Positions 17,492 through 26,900 of a DNA stretch of 64,000 nucleotides are shown piece after piece. The DNA comes from an uncultured Fibrobacter sp. (lineage in GTDB: Bacteria; Fibrobacterota; Fibrobacteria; Fibrobacterales; Fibrobacteraceae). Numbering within the stretch: the stretch's first letter is position 1; the number at the start of each line of letters is the position of its first letter. Both the position numbers and the translations under genes were made by a program. Location: contig CAKUTF010000001.1 of assembly GCA_934691725.1 (NCBI GenBank), forward strand, positions 90,344 to 154,343, written 5' to 3'. Under the pieces are notes generated by a model that was not told where the DNA came from, did no database searches, and worked only from the letters and a program-made list of their open reading frames with translations.

Positions 17492-17502
17492 AAATGCCGT
17501 CC

Positions 17503-17655
17503 TTACTTGGTTTCCTTATGAACTGTATGCTTGCGGCAGAACGGGCAGTACTTCTTGTACTCCACACGGGAAGGGTGAAGACGCTTATTCTTGTCGCAAT
17601 CATAGTTACGCTGATGGCAAACAGTGCATTCGAGCGTAATAAGTTCTCTTGGCAT
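17503..17655 (-). CDS. rpmG: 50S ribosomal protein L33
   Basis: 50-residue ribosomal protein. The reading starts MPRELITLECTVCHQRNY and ends YKKYCPFCRKHTVHKETK. Two CxxC pairs (C10/C13, C37/C40) make it the zinc-binding form. It is located between tuf and tRNA-Trp, the typical site upstream of secE-nusG. Confidence 0.96.
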   Translation of the reverse strand: MPRELITLECTVCHQRNYDCDKNKRLHPSRVEYKKYCPFCRKHTVHKETK

Positions 17656-17664
17656 TTTTATTCC

Positions 17665-18849
<1,185 letters not shown>

Positions 18850-18874
18850 AAAACTTAACCTCCGAATTGTTAAG

Positions 18875-18946
<72 letters not shown>

Positions 18947-18949
18947 ATT

Positions 18950-18979
18950 ACCCCCTCGCTACATTCGTAACGAGGGGGT
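18950..18979. repeat. Perfect 9-bp hairpin between tRNA-Tyr and tRNA-Thr(GGU)
   Basis: ACCCCCTCG (18950-18958) and CGAGGGGGT (18971-18979) are perfect inverted copies with a 12-nt loop. No T run follows on either strand, so it is not a standard terminator. It occupies the place where E. coli has tRNA-Gly, and may be an RNase III or RNase E processing site for the tRNA-tuf transcript. Confidence 0.75.
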
Positions 18980-18989
18980 TAATGAAGCG

Positions 18990-19072
18990 TGGGCCGTCGT
19001 GGTTTCGAACCACGGTAGACGTAAGTCAACGGATTTACAGTCCGTCCCCTTTAACCACTCGGGCAACGACCC
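18990..19072 (-). tRNA. tyrU: tRNA-Tyr (anticodon GUA)
   Basis: 83-nt class II tRNA: acceptor GGGTCGT/ACGGCCC, anticodon loop CTGTAAA with GTA, long variable arm, T-loop GGTTCGAAACC, discriminator A. Second in the Thr-Tyr-Thr-tuf array. Confidence 0.96.
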
Positions 19073-19079
19073 ATTTTCA

Positions 19080-19152
19080 AGCCAAAGATAGGAATCGAAC
19101 CTACGACCGGCTGATTACAAATCAGCTGCTCTACCAGCTGAGCTACTTTGGC
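19080..19152 (-). tRNA. thrU: tRNA-Thr (anticodon UGU)
   Basis: 73-nt cloverleaf: acceptor GCCAAAG/CTTTGGC, anticodon stem GCTGA/TCAGC with loop TTTGTAA, T-loop GTTCGATTC. It is the first transcribed unit of the operon, about 45 nt downstream of the promoter at 19202-19230. Confidence 0.96.
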
Positions 19153-19201
19153 ATGCAACTCCTCGCCGGGCTCATAAAAAGCCAAACTAGAAGTTTTGCC
19201 A

Positions 19202-19230
19202 AATCTAGATGGATTTCTTGATTTTGTCAA
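19202..19230 (-). promoter_or_regulatory. Sigma-70-type promoter of the tRNA-tuf-rpoBC operon
   Basis: On the minus strand a perfect -35 TTGACA (19230-19225), a 17-nt spacer and -10 TAGATT (19207-19202) lie about 50 nt upstream of tRNA-Thr(UGU). Upstream is AT-rich with A and T runs that could act as an UP element. Confidence 0.85.
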
Positions 19231-19344
19231 GGACAAAAAAAAATCTTTTGAAAAAAATTTTCGTTTTTCTTGAACTTTTCTGTGAACAGATTGTTTATAC
19301 AGAGAAGATTCAATCAAAATAAGAAGAATTGAGGCGAAAGATCA

Positions 19345-19690
19345 GAACCAATTTTCATATGTGTCGAAGCAAGACCGCCGCGGATATGCAAACCATGGCC
19401 ATGCCTAGCCGGAGCTTCGCAGAAGCTTAAACATTGTCAGTTCTAAGCTCTAAGTTCTCTCAATTAAGCTCTGGATACCGGGCATAGCTCGGCAAGCTCG
19501 CTAGCCTGTCAAATCCCATTTCTTAAAGGAGATTCTCCTGTCAAGCCGGGGAATGACAGTGCTTCCAGAAACGGTTCGTTTCGAATTTCCGCATCCCGTT
19601 TACCGCGTCCCAAAAGCCTAGATATCTGATGCTCTGACCACTAAACTTAGACGTCCACGGCTCTGACCACTAGCCACTGAACACTATTTC
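19345..19690. repeat. Intergenic mosaic repeat tract R1
   Basis: No gene is visible between the operon promoter and 19704. The tract shares modules with five other intergenic tracts here: a TTTTCATATGTGTCG start (again near 61643), CTAAGCTCTAAGTTCTCTCAA, the AGCTCGGCAAGCTCGCTAGCC segment, the REP-like palindrome, an ACGGTTCGTTTCGAA segment and heptad-phased CTCTGAC/CACTAGC/CACTGAA units. Orientation is opposite to R2-R4. Confidence 0.8.
19532..19554. repeat. REP-like palindrome, R1 copy
   Basis: ATTCTCCTG-TCAAG-CCGGGGAAT; an imperfect copy (two mismatches in the 9-bp arms) of the palindrome found perfect at 21791-21813 and 62048-62070. Confidence 0.7.
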
Positions 19691-19703
19691 TTGATTGTCT
19701 CTT

Positions 19704-20624
19704 ATGAAGCAAGCAAGAAAAGCCCGATACGGGCAGTATTTTACCATAGCGCCAATCGCAGAGTTTATGGTTTCCCTGATTTCCAAAGGAAGATCCGCCA
19801 AAATACTTGAACCGTCCTGCGGCGAGGGAATTTTCCTGGAAACACTCCAAAGACATTTTTTTTAATGTTGAAGCATTCGAAATAGACAAAAGCCTCGCCA
19901 TTGACTTCCCAAAGAGACATAAAAGTTTCCTATCGGCGCCGACAACAGATACGTTCGATTGCATCATCGGAAACCCGCCCTATATCCGGTGGAAAAATCT
20001 GGAACCCGAGCTGAAAGAAGAGCTGACAAAATCCAGCCTCTGGAACGCCTATTTCAAAAGCCAGTGCGACTACCTGTTCATCTTCATCCTGAAAAGCATC
20101 GAGCAACTGAACGAAAACGGCGAATTGATTTTCATCTGTACCGATTACTGGCTGAACACGACACATCCGAAGTCCTTGCGAAACTACATGGTAGATTCGG
20201 GCTTTTTTGAAAGCATCAACCACTTCAACGAAGCGGCTCTTTTCGAGACTTTTGCCAAGAACTACCCCAACATCGGAAACCGTTTGCGCCCGCGCCTACC
20301 CGAACTTTCCAAGCGATACAGCTACGGAAAGAACCTACAGCCGCAACAGTTCGCGTTTCCCAGAAACCAGCAGCTGTTCGAAAAAACTGCAAAAAAATCT
20401 TTGTTCCCTGCAAGGATCGGATCACTGCCAGGAAAATGTTCCGTTTCTGCCTCGTTGAATCCGGAATCTACGCGTTGCAGGACGTCACGGGAATCGTTCC
20501 TAAAAGGAACCAAAAGGAAATCATCTACCACCTGCTTGCCTTTTTAAACACCGAAGAAGTCTATAACTGGCTCTACCACAACGAAACGCCCTTATCCAGT
20601 CCCCGACAGTCCTGTTTCTTTTAA
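19704..20624 (+). pseudogene. Disrupted N6-adenine DNA methyltransferase (Eco57I/type IIG-like)
   Basis: Reading starts at ATG 19704 (MKQARKARYGQYFT..P) with the SAM-binding motif ILEPSCGEGIF. It then stops at a run of eight T (19856-19863). One base fewer in the run restores the frame and gives FDCIIGNPPYIRWKNLEPEL, the catalytic NPPY motif, then FIFILKSIEQLNENGELIFIC. Around 20270-20400 the frame shifts back, and FVPCKDRITARKMFRF with LQDVTGIVPK matches the target-recognition part of such enzymes before a stop at 20622-20624. At least two frameshifts make it a pseudogene, or phase-variable at the T run. No restriction function can be shown. Confidence 0.75.
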
Positions 20625-20663
20625 CCCGAGACGACAAGGCAACTCTCAACTGGAATCCTGAAA

Positions 20664-20986
20664 ATGTGCGCCAATATGCTGGACAACGAGGATTTCGAAA
20701 CCTTTTCTTTAAACTATATTGAAATTGAATGGTTTGAAAGAAACGAGTTTTTAGAATGTTCCGACGCCTACTACGCGAATCTGTTCAAGGCGACGCCAAA
20801 GAGTCTTTACATCAACTGGGCGGCGGCGCTCCAAATCCATTTTTTGTCTCTTCGCTGGACCAGTCGTTTGGCGGGACGAGAAAAATCTGGCGTCAGGAAT
20901 ACCTTCGGAACTTTGTCGAAAGCGCAGCGCGGCGCTGTGAAAAAATGAAGCGCGATTATATCACCCCGTTCCTTGGATACCTATGA
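20664..20986 (+). pseudogene. Frameshifted gene of unknown function after the methyltransferase
   Basis: From ATG 20664 the reading ETFSLNYIEIEWFERNEF and SDAYYANLFK looks like real coding sequence. Near 20795-20825 it loses the better frame; the other frame continues as LGGGAPNPFFVSSLD, FGGTRKIWRQEYLRNFVESA and ends KRDYITPFLGYL at 20984-20986. I do not recognise the family. It may be the other half of the broken restriction-modification locus or an unrelated gene. Its end overlaps the thioesterase start by 4 nt. Confidence 0.45.
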
Positions 20987-21417
20987 TAACAAGCCCTGTC
21001 GAATATACCGCCCACATCGATGTCCGCTACGCCGAAACGGATGCGATGGGAATCGTCCACCATTCCGTCTATGCCATCTGGTTTGAACAGGCCCGCTCTG
21101 AAATTTTCAAGGCGAACGGAATCCCCTTTTCGATTTTTGAATCCGAAGGCTACCACAGCCCATTGCTGTCTCTCGAAGTGCAATTTCTGAAGCCTTGCCG
21201 CTACGGCGAAACCGCCGATATCCATCTGCATTTAACGCAAATCGACCGGCTGCGTTTTTGCTTCGAATACAAACTGACCGTCGGCGGAGAACTTCGGACA
21301 ACCGGCAAGACGACGCACATCTTTACCTTTCACGACAAGCCTTGCCGTCATGCACCGGAAGCGGTCATGAAGACGTTCTTCGGAAACGAAGAGGAGGCTA
21401 CTCCGCAGGCAAGATGA
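20983..21417 (+). CDS. Acyl-CoA thioesterase, hotdog fold (YbgC/FadM family)
   Basis: 144-residue cytoplasmic thioester hydrolase. The N-terminal motif VRYAETDAMGIVHHSVYAIWFEQAR carries the catalytic Asp (D20) of the 4-hydroxybenzoyl-CoA thioesterase-like group. The central strand LSLEVQFLKPCRYGE and the TGKTTH segment fit the hotdog fold. Substrate unknown; in Gram-negatives relatives act near acyl carrier protein or the Tol-Pal system. Its last 20 nt overlap the convergent gene that ends at 21398. Confidence 0.9.
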   Translation: MITSPVEYTAHIDVRYAETDAMGIVHHSVYAIWFEQARSEIFKANGIPFSIFESEGYHSPLLSLEVQFLKPCRYGETADIHLHLTQIDRLRFCFEYKLTVGGELRTTGKTTHIFTFHDKPCRHAPEAVMKTFFGNEEEATPQAR

Positions 21418-21610
21418 TTTCGATGTGACTCGTGCTGACGTTCAGGAAATGCGTCCGGAAAAGGTCCTTGCCCTCGCGGTCTGCGACATTTACCTGCGTC
21501 ACAGCGATGAATTCCTTGTTTTCGCGAACATAGTCGGTAAGACGCTCGTCGCGCATCGTGTCAATTTCACCCGTGATGATAAAAGTATCGGTCCAAATTT
21601 TTACAAGCAT
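21398..21610 (-). CDS. Small conserved protein, DUF6812-like
   Basis: 70-residue protein: MLVKIWTDTFIITGEIDTMRD, then RLTDYVRENKEFIAVTQVNVAD and FLNVSTSHIEIILPAE. The layout (short beta strands, RLTDYLN...FI.LT.V....F....HIE...P) resembles the DUF6812 group of small proteins, but I am not certain of the family name. It overlaps the convergent thioesterase gene by 20 nt. No good ribosome site precedes the ATG. Function unknown. Confidence 0.6.
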   Translation of the reverse strand: MLVKIWTDTFIITGEIDTMRDERLTDYVRENKEFIAVTQVNVADREGKDLFRTHFLNVSTSHIEIILPAE

Positions 21611-21659
21611 ACTGGAAATATAATCAATCTGAGGCTAAAACAGCGGACGTCTAAGCTTA

Positions 21660-21685
21660 GGGACTAGGGATGAGGGATTAGGGGG
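21660..21685 (+). repeat. G-quadruplex motif in R2
   Basis: Four G runs separated by exactly 4 nt: GGG-ACTA-GGG-ATGA-GGG-ATTA-GGGGG. Each 7-nt unit is one turn of the local heptad repeat. Confidence 0.75.
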
Positions 21686-21790
21686 ATTAGTTCGCGAACG
21701 TCTAAGCTTTGGAGACACGATAAGCGGGACACGGGATGCGGGTATTTGAAACGAACCGTTTTCAGTCCGTTGTTATTCCCGTGCTCACTA

Positions 21791-21813
21791 ATTCCCCGGC
21801 TTGACCGGGGAAT
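21791..21813. repeat. REP-like palindrome, R2 copy (perfect)
   Basis: ATTCCCCGG-CTTGA-CCGGGGAAT, perfect 9-bp arms with a 5-nt loop, followed by a partly complementary GGAATGGGATTTGACA. Confidence 0.85.
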
Positions 21814-21897
21814 CCCCTTTACGGAATGGGATTTGACAGGTTAGCAAGCTTGTCGAGATATTCAGAGCTTAGTTGCGAGAGCTTAGAGCTTAGAATA

Positions 21898-21939
21898 GCG
21901 GACGTCAAACTTTTAAGATACAAGAACATAGATCTCTGC
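21898..21939. repeat. 42-bp element, R2 copy
   Basis: Starts GCGGACGTC and ends GATCTCTGC around the shared core AACTTTTAAGATACAAGAAC. Same length as the copies at 42988, 57810 and 61540. Confidence 0.8.
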
Positions 21940-22272
21940 AAACCTAAGCACTCAGCACTAAGATCTAAGTTCTGAACACGCTCCAAAATCTCGTATTCCA
22001 CGTCCCTTCTAACCGCAACCCACTAATCACTGACCACTAGGCACTGACAGCTGTTCGCTGAAAAGCCCACATCCCTCTTACCGCGTCCCGCTTCCCATCA
22101 GACAACGGTTTCCTGATTTCTCTCAACTATCAACTAAGCTCTAAGTTCCCAGTTCTGCACACACTCCGATAACTGTTCCCTAATCCCTTATTTTTGAGAG
22201 CATCTCGTTTAACTGTCAATTCCTCATTGCTCATTTCTTACTGCTCACTAGCCACTGGCCACCGATTTCTGG

Positions 22273-23367
22273 CTACGGAGCAGGTTCAAAGCGAATCACC
22301 CAGATTTCCGTCTGGCTTCCGATACGAACAGGCGGTCCCCAGGAATCTATGCCGCTCGAAACCAGCCACGGCACGCTGTCCAAACTTCCAAAGCCCGACG
22401 CGAGCCGCCAAAAGAATCCGATAAAAAGCGTTGCCGGAAAGAACTGCCCATCATGCGTATGCCCGGAAAGCGCAAGGTTCGGAGTGCGACCGTCGTAATC
22501 CGTCTCGATTCCCTTGGGCTGGTGGTCCATCACAATCCAAGGTTTTGACAAATCCCGCGGAAGAAGCCGTTTAAGCGGAAGACGTTCTACGCCGCGTTCC
22601 CGAGCCACGGCGAAATCCGTGCGTCCCGAGAGGCAGACCATCGAAAGGCAAACCGTCGAATCGTCCAAGACAGCCATTCCGTTTTCACGCATCCACTGTT
22701 CGGGATTTGAACCTGCGCGCTCCATAAAACCTTCGTGGTTTCCGTTGATTCCGAAAGCGCCGACCCGAGCCTTTTCCGTCACACGCCGAAAGAGTGAATC
22801 GTAGCCTTCCGCCCGGAGCGCCGAATCCTTTATGTCCGCGAGGTCGCCACCGAACAGCACAAGATCGGGAGCGATGCTATCCACTTCCGCGGCGAGGCGT
22901 TCCAGCTTTTGCCGGTGAAAAAGCGGATCGATGTGCAAGTCGCTGAAGAAAACCGCAGAAAAAGGTTCCGAAGTTTTCGGGATTTCGACGACAAGTTCCC
23001 TGACCTGGTAGCAATTGTTCGCCGGCACGCCGAGCGCAAAGAAACCCGCCGACAGCAAGATTCCAAGACCGAAAACGATCCGATTTCCACAAAGGCAAAT
23101 TTTGGCGTTTAAAGGTTTCCGAACGACCAGTCTGCGGATTAGGCGGAAAACGTCCCAGACAAGGAACAGAAGCATCGCTTCGCAAAACCACACCGTGAAA
23201 ATCGCTTCGAGAAGCGTCCCCACGAAACGCTCGCGCAGATAGAATCCTCCGAAAAAGACGGCCAGAATCGCCGCGGCAAAAAACGTCCCGCGAACGCCGG
23301 AAAGAACGCTGCGAAAATGGAAAAACAGGTAGAGCGTAAAAACGACAAGAAGGAGAAGGAACACCAT
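22273..23367 (-). CDS. Membrane-anchored calcineurin-like metallophosphoesterase
   Basis: 364 residues with about three N-terminal membrane segments and a C-terminal binuclear metal phosphoesterase domain. The metal ligands are in order: FSDLHID (D.H), GGDLAD (GD), NGNHEG (GNHE), DHQPKG (H) and SGHTHDGQ (GHTH). The layout is that of YaeI/YkuE-like membrane-associated phosphoesterases that act on lipid-linked phosphates, but the substrate is not known. It is flanked by repeat tract R2 on one side and diverges from the LOG gene on the other. Confidence 0.92.
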   Translation of the reverse strand: MVFLLLLVVFTLYLFFHFRSVLSGVRGTFFAAAILAVFFGGFYLRERFVGTLLEAIFTVWFCEAMLLFLVWDVFRLIRRLVVRKPLNAKICLCGNRIVFGLGILLSAGFFALGVPANNCYQVRELVVEIPKTSEPFSAVFFSDLHIDPLFHRQKLERLAAEVDSIAPDLVLFGGDLADIKDSALRAEGYDSLFRRVTEKARVGAFGINGNHEGFMERAGSNPEQWMRENGMAVLDDSTVCLSMVCLSGRTDFAVARERGVERLPLKRLLPRDLSKPWIVMDHQPKGIETDYDGRTPNLALSGHTHDGQFFPATLFIGFFWRLASGFGSLDSVPWLVSSGIDSWGPPVRIGSQTEIWVIRFEPAP

Positions 23368-23526
23368 AGGTTAACCCGAAAGAAATGTTCGCACAGGCAA
23401 ATTCCGACCGTTGCAATCTGCCAAACAAGACGCTCTAGCAATGTAAAAAAACTTCCTGTCAAAAATTTTGTTCCAAACGCTATTTTTTGTTGTATTTTGA
23501 GACGGTAATTAACTAAGGATTTTTTT

Positions 23527-24354
23527 ATGGCTGTCAAAAAACAAGCTCCCGTTCTCGCCTACCAAAACCAGCAATTTCTTGAAAGCGACGCTGGGCGTCA
23601 AATGCGCATCCTCTCGGAATTTCGCGCGCCCGATGTCGTCCTGCAGGAAGGCGGCATCGAAAATACGATTGTCATGTTCGGTTCCGCAAGAACCATCGGA
23701 ACAAAGGACCTGAAGAAACGCTTGAAGGCAGCCAAATCTCCGAAAGAAATCCAGGTTTTAAAAAGGCTTTCCCTCGTTGCCGAATACTACGATGCGGCAA
23801 GGGAACTCGCAGGGCGCTTTGGAAACTGGATAAAGAAGCATCCGGAAGGGCATTATGGAATTTGCACCGGTGGAGGCCCGGGCATTATGGAAGCGGGAAA
23901 CCGGGGCGCCCATGAATCAAAGGTTCCGTCCCTCGGATTCAACATCAAGCTGCCCTACGAACAGCATCCGAATCCCTACATCGATTCGCGTTTCAACCTG
24001 CAATTTCGCTATTTCTTTATCCGAAAATTCTGGTTCCTCTTCAAGGCCCGCGCCCTGATAGCCTTCCCCGGCGGATTCGGAACGCTCGACGAGCTGTTCG
24101 AGACGCTCACGCTTATCCAGACGAACAAGCTCCACGAACAGATTCCTGTAGTCCTATTCGGTGAAGAATATTGGAACAGGCTCATCAACTGGGATTTTCT
24201 CGTCGAGACGGGAATGATCAATGCCGACGACCTGAAAATATTCCACCCGACAAGCGATATCGACGAAGCCTATTCCTATGTGACAAGTATTTTGGAAAAA
24301 CGGGCGAAAGTTCCCTCCGCGACAGGCGTGCACGCTTTCGGTTTCCACAAATAG
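23527..24354 (+). CDS. LOG family protein (lysine decarboxylase-like Rossmann fold)
   Basis: 275-residue TIGR00730-type protein. It has VMFGSART, CTGGGPGIMEAGNRGA and the diagnostic PGGFGTLDELFETLTLIQT. Relatives are cytokinin-riboside-monophosphate or purine-nucleotide phosphoribohydrolases; the old 'lysine decarboxylase' label is misleading. The N-terminal 45 residues are an extension over short family members. AAGGA precedes the ATG. The kinase gene starts 13 nt after its stop, so the two may be co-transcribed. Confidence 0.9.
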   Translation: MAVKKQAPVLAYQNQQFLESDAGRQMRILSEFRAPDVVLQEGGIENTIVMFGSARTIGTKDLKKRLKAAKSPKEIQVLKRLSLVAEYYDAARELAGRFGNWIKKHPEGHYGICTGGGPGIMEAGNRGAHESKVPSLGFNIKLPYEQHPNPYIDSRFNLQFRYFFIRKFWFLFKARALIAFPGGFGTLDELFETLTLIQTNKLHEQIPVVLFGEEYWNRLINWDFLVETGMINADDLKIFHPTSDIDEAYSYVTSILEKRAKVPSATGVHAFGFHK

Positions 24355-24367
24355 TTAAATTGCGAGC

Positions 24368-25477
24368 GTGATTCAAAATCGTTTTGCAGAATTTCTGGAC
24401 CGGCTGTCGCGAAATCTCGCCGTGCGCGAGCATTACACGATGGACGATTACCAGTGTTGGCTTGACCACAATCCCGTTTACCTGCACAGCGGAGCCGTAG
24501 AGCATATCCAGCTGCGCGACCGTCTGACGCTCGACGGAACCAACGACCTGTTCCGGGCCTCTTACTGGATTGCTCGTCCGGGCGAGCGGGAACGGCATGG
24601 GGAACGGAACATCGTAGTCAAGTTCTGCAAGTATTATGTGTCGCCAGGAAAGAACCGTCTTCACCGCCTGAACATGATCATCAGTTCGTTCGAGGATGAA
24701 ATCCGAATCAACAACCTGATTCGCGCGACAAACATCGAAGGCGTGGTGCAAAGCCTCGGCGGCGGCATCGCCGGGAGACTGCCCTACCTCAAGATGGAAC
24801 TCATCAAGGGCTGTTCACTCGACAAGATGTTCAAGACGGACATTTCAAAAGACGAACTCGTCCCGCGCGTTGCGCAAATCGCCTACCTGGCGAACACGAT
24901 CAGCCAGCTGCATTATTACCAAATCGTCCACAAGGACCTGAAGCCGAAAAATCTGCTCCTGTGCCAAGACCCGACGCACATCAACAACCACAAGATCCTG
25001 ATTTGCGACTTTGGCTACGCCCAGGCGAAGCTGCGGGAAAGCGTCACCGAATACGGCGGGCAGATGACCCCGGCCTACAGCGCACCGGAACAGGCTGTCA
25101 TGGGCGAGAACCTTTCGAGTTCCGTCGATTATTTCAGCTTCGGCATCATCATGCACGAATATCTCACGGGAAAGAACCCTTTCCCGGATACGATCAGGAT
25201 TTTTACCGAAGACCGCTTCCACATCACGGAACGCTACCTGGAATATCTGCGGACCGGGCGAGAAAACGTCTTTTATGACGACCGCTTCCCGGAAATTCAC
25301 GACTGGATTGACCAGCTGACTACCTTCGACAGCATCGAGCGGATGCAGAAAAGCGAGAACCTGTTCAACATCGCACACAAGCTGCGCGAACGGGTCAACG
25401 CTCTCGGTTACCACGACGTAAACACGGATTTTCTGTGGAACCAGCTGCGCGAATACCGCGGTGAAGTCCAACGCTAA
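24368..25477 (+). CDS. Hanks-type serine/threonine protein kinase
   Basis: 369-residue soluble kinase. Catalytic features: IVVKF with K85, HKDLKPKN (D190, K192, N195), CDFG (D214), the activation segment ending PAYSAPEQ (APE 239-241) and SSVDYFSFGIIMHEYLTGKNPF. The Gly-rich loop is degenerate. There is no membrane anchor or sensor domain; about 80 N-terminal residues precede the kinase fold. Start is GTG at 24368, with no clear ribosome site but a TAAATT hexamer 6 nt upstream. ATG 24440 is an alternative. The next gene follows by 12 nt. Confidence 0.9.
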   Translation: MIQNRFAEFLDRLSRNLAVREHYTMDDYQCWLDHNPVYLHSGAVEHIQLRDRLTLDGTNDLFRASYWIARPGERERHGERNIVVKFCKYYVSPGKNRLHRLNMIISSFEDEIRINNLIRATNIEGVVQSLGGGIAGRLPYLKMELIKGCSLDKMFKTDISKDELVPRVAQIAYLANTISQLHYYQIVHKDLKPKNLLLCQDPTHINNHKILICDFGYAQAKLRESVTEYGGQMTPAYSAPEQAVMGENLSSSVDYFSFGIIMHEYLTGKNPFPDTIRIFTEDRFHITERYLEYLRTGRENVFYDDRFPEIHDWIDQLTTFDSIERMQKSENLFNIAHKLRERVNALGYHDVNTDFLWNQLREYRGEVQR

Positions 25478-25489
25478 AAGAGGTTTCCC

Positions 25490-26884
25490 ATGCTCCGCCT
25501 GAAATTTTGCAAGGCTCCGTACCTGCTCTGCATCCTTTTTGTCGTCGCCCTCGCCGCGGTAAACATTGCCGTCCAATGTTCCCCGTCCATCCGGGAATGG
25601 AATCGGGAACGAAAGGCTGTCGCCCATTTCGACGAATACTGGAATACGGAAGGTGCGAAAACTTTCCGCGACGTAGGCGTCGAACCGACCGACAAGATTT
25701 ACAGGGAAGAACTCGACAGCTATCTCAAGAAATTTTATGCGGCAAACCAGCCGCTAGTTCCGGAAAAACGCATCGAAAAAATGGAACGCGAATTTCGGGA
25801 ATGGTGGGAAACCAGCGGGAAACGGTCCTATGCGGCAAACGAAGTTTCACCCGATGAAAAACTCTACCGAAAAGAACTCAGGCGTTACATCCAAGGCTAC
25901 ACCAGAAACGTCCTGAAATTTCAGATAGCGTATATTCCGGAAAGCTCCGACTTCGTTTCGCTCTTCACCTGCTGGGTTCTATTTCCAGGCGCCATCTCGT
26001 TTCTGCTTTTTGCCGGAGGATTTTTCCTTGCGATGAAGGCTCTAGAAAAACGCTGGGGATTTTTACAAACAGGGATTTTTCTCGCCGCGGGGACGCTCGT
26101 TTCAAACTTCGTATTCGCAGCAACCCTTTCGATGTCGTATTTTGAACGCTACGGAAACACTCCTTTCACAGGCATGAGCCTTCCGCTTGCAATGCTCCTA
26201 GGCTGCGTAGTGTCAAGTTCCAGACGGGAAATTCCCAAGTTCGCCCCCTACGCGGCAATTCTCACCGTTCTCGTCGATACCCTCGTCAACTGGAACCTTA
26301 ACCCGAATCTCTACGGCCTTGTCGCCATCCTCGAAATTCCCTTTTTCGGGCTTGGCATTTTGCTAGGAAGCAAGGTTCCGCGCCTCTTTTGCCAAAAATC
26401 TAGCCAAACTCACGCGACAGAAAAAAACGAGGCAACCGACCCGAAAAAAAGCCTCCGCAAGGATCTCGACGACGCCATCGACTTAGCGAACAAGGCGGAA
26501 TACGAACATGCGGCGCAGATTCTCTCCGAAAAGTTCGGAAAGCTCTTCCGGGAAAATCCGACCGACACGGCTACAATCGAAAAGACCGTCGAAGCGATGC
26601 TCTATCCGCATTTCTTCTTCCCGATTCCGGGCTTGCAGTGGATTTCCTGGGGAAGCGAAGCCCAGAAAAAGAACCTTTTGAATATCGCGGTCAAGCTTTT
26701 CGAAAAGGGCGCCGCAGTCGAAGAGGATGAAAAAATCAAGCGGCGAGCGCTTTTTTACGCCGGAGACCTCCGTATGCGAATCCATCTAGACGAAAAGACA
26801 GGTCGCGAAGAGCTTGAACAGGTCGTGCAGATGAATCCGACGGACATTTTGGCTGCCGAAGCGGAAAAAATCCTCGGGAAATAG
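25490..26884 (+). CDS. Multi-span membrane protein, possibly rhomboid-like, with cytoplasmic C-terminal domain
   Basis: 464 residues. One N-terminal membrane segment (7-28) is followed by an approximately 130-residue charged extracytoplasmic part with two similar units (HFDEYWNTEGAKTFRDVGVEPTDK and REWWETSGKRSYAANEVSPDEK). Five or six membrane segments (about 155-305) come next, then a charged helical C-terminal domain. The segment FPGAISFLLFAGGFFLAMKALEKRWG followed by TGMSLPLAMLLG recalls the rhomboid core, but the catalytic GxSG serine and histidine are not evident. Best described as unknown. It follows the kinase gene by 12 nt and precedes nuoA by 16 nt. Confidence 0.7.
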   Translation: MLRLKFCKAPYLLCILFVVALAAVNIAVQCSPSIREWNRERKAVAHFDEYWNTEGAKTFRDVGVEPTDKIYREELDSYLKKFYAANQPLVPEKRIEKMEREFREWWETSGKRSYAANEVSPDEKLYRKELRRYIQGYTRNVLKFQIAYIPESSDFVSLFTCWVLFPGAISFLLFAGGFFLAMKALEKRWGFLQTGIFLAAGTLVSNFVFAATLSMSYFERYGNTPFTGMSLPLAMLLGCVVSSSRREIPKFAPYAAILTVLVDTLVNWNLNPNLYGLVAILEIPFFGLGILLGSKVPRLFCQKSSQTHATEKNEATDPKKSLRKDLDDAIDLANKAEYEHAAQILSEKFGKLFRENPTDTATIEKTVEAMLYPHFFFPIPGLQWISWGSEAQKKNLLNIAVKLFEKGAAVEEDEKIKRRALFYAGDLRMRIHLDEKTGREELEQVVQMNPTDILAAEAEKILGK

Positions 26885-26900
26885 TTATTTTTGAAGCATT

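Larger units (their letters stand above)
21640..22270. repeat. Intergenic mosaic repeat tract R2
   Basis: About 630 bp with no plausible gene. In order: ACGTCTAAGCTTAG with a G-rich heptad run, GAAACGAACCGTTTT, the perfect REP-like palindrome, GGGATTTGACAGGTTAGCAAG with TTGTCGAG, the 42-bp element, then degenerate 7-nt units such as CTAAGTT/CTGAACA and CACTGAC/CACTAGG, ending with CTCACTAGCCACTGGCCACTG. The order closely matches R3 and R4. Confidence 0.85.

Noticed and set aside
18950..18979. The hairpin between the tRNAs as an intrinsic terminator.
   Set aside because: No T run follows on either strand, and tuf downstream must be transcribed from the promoter at 19202-19230.
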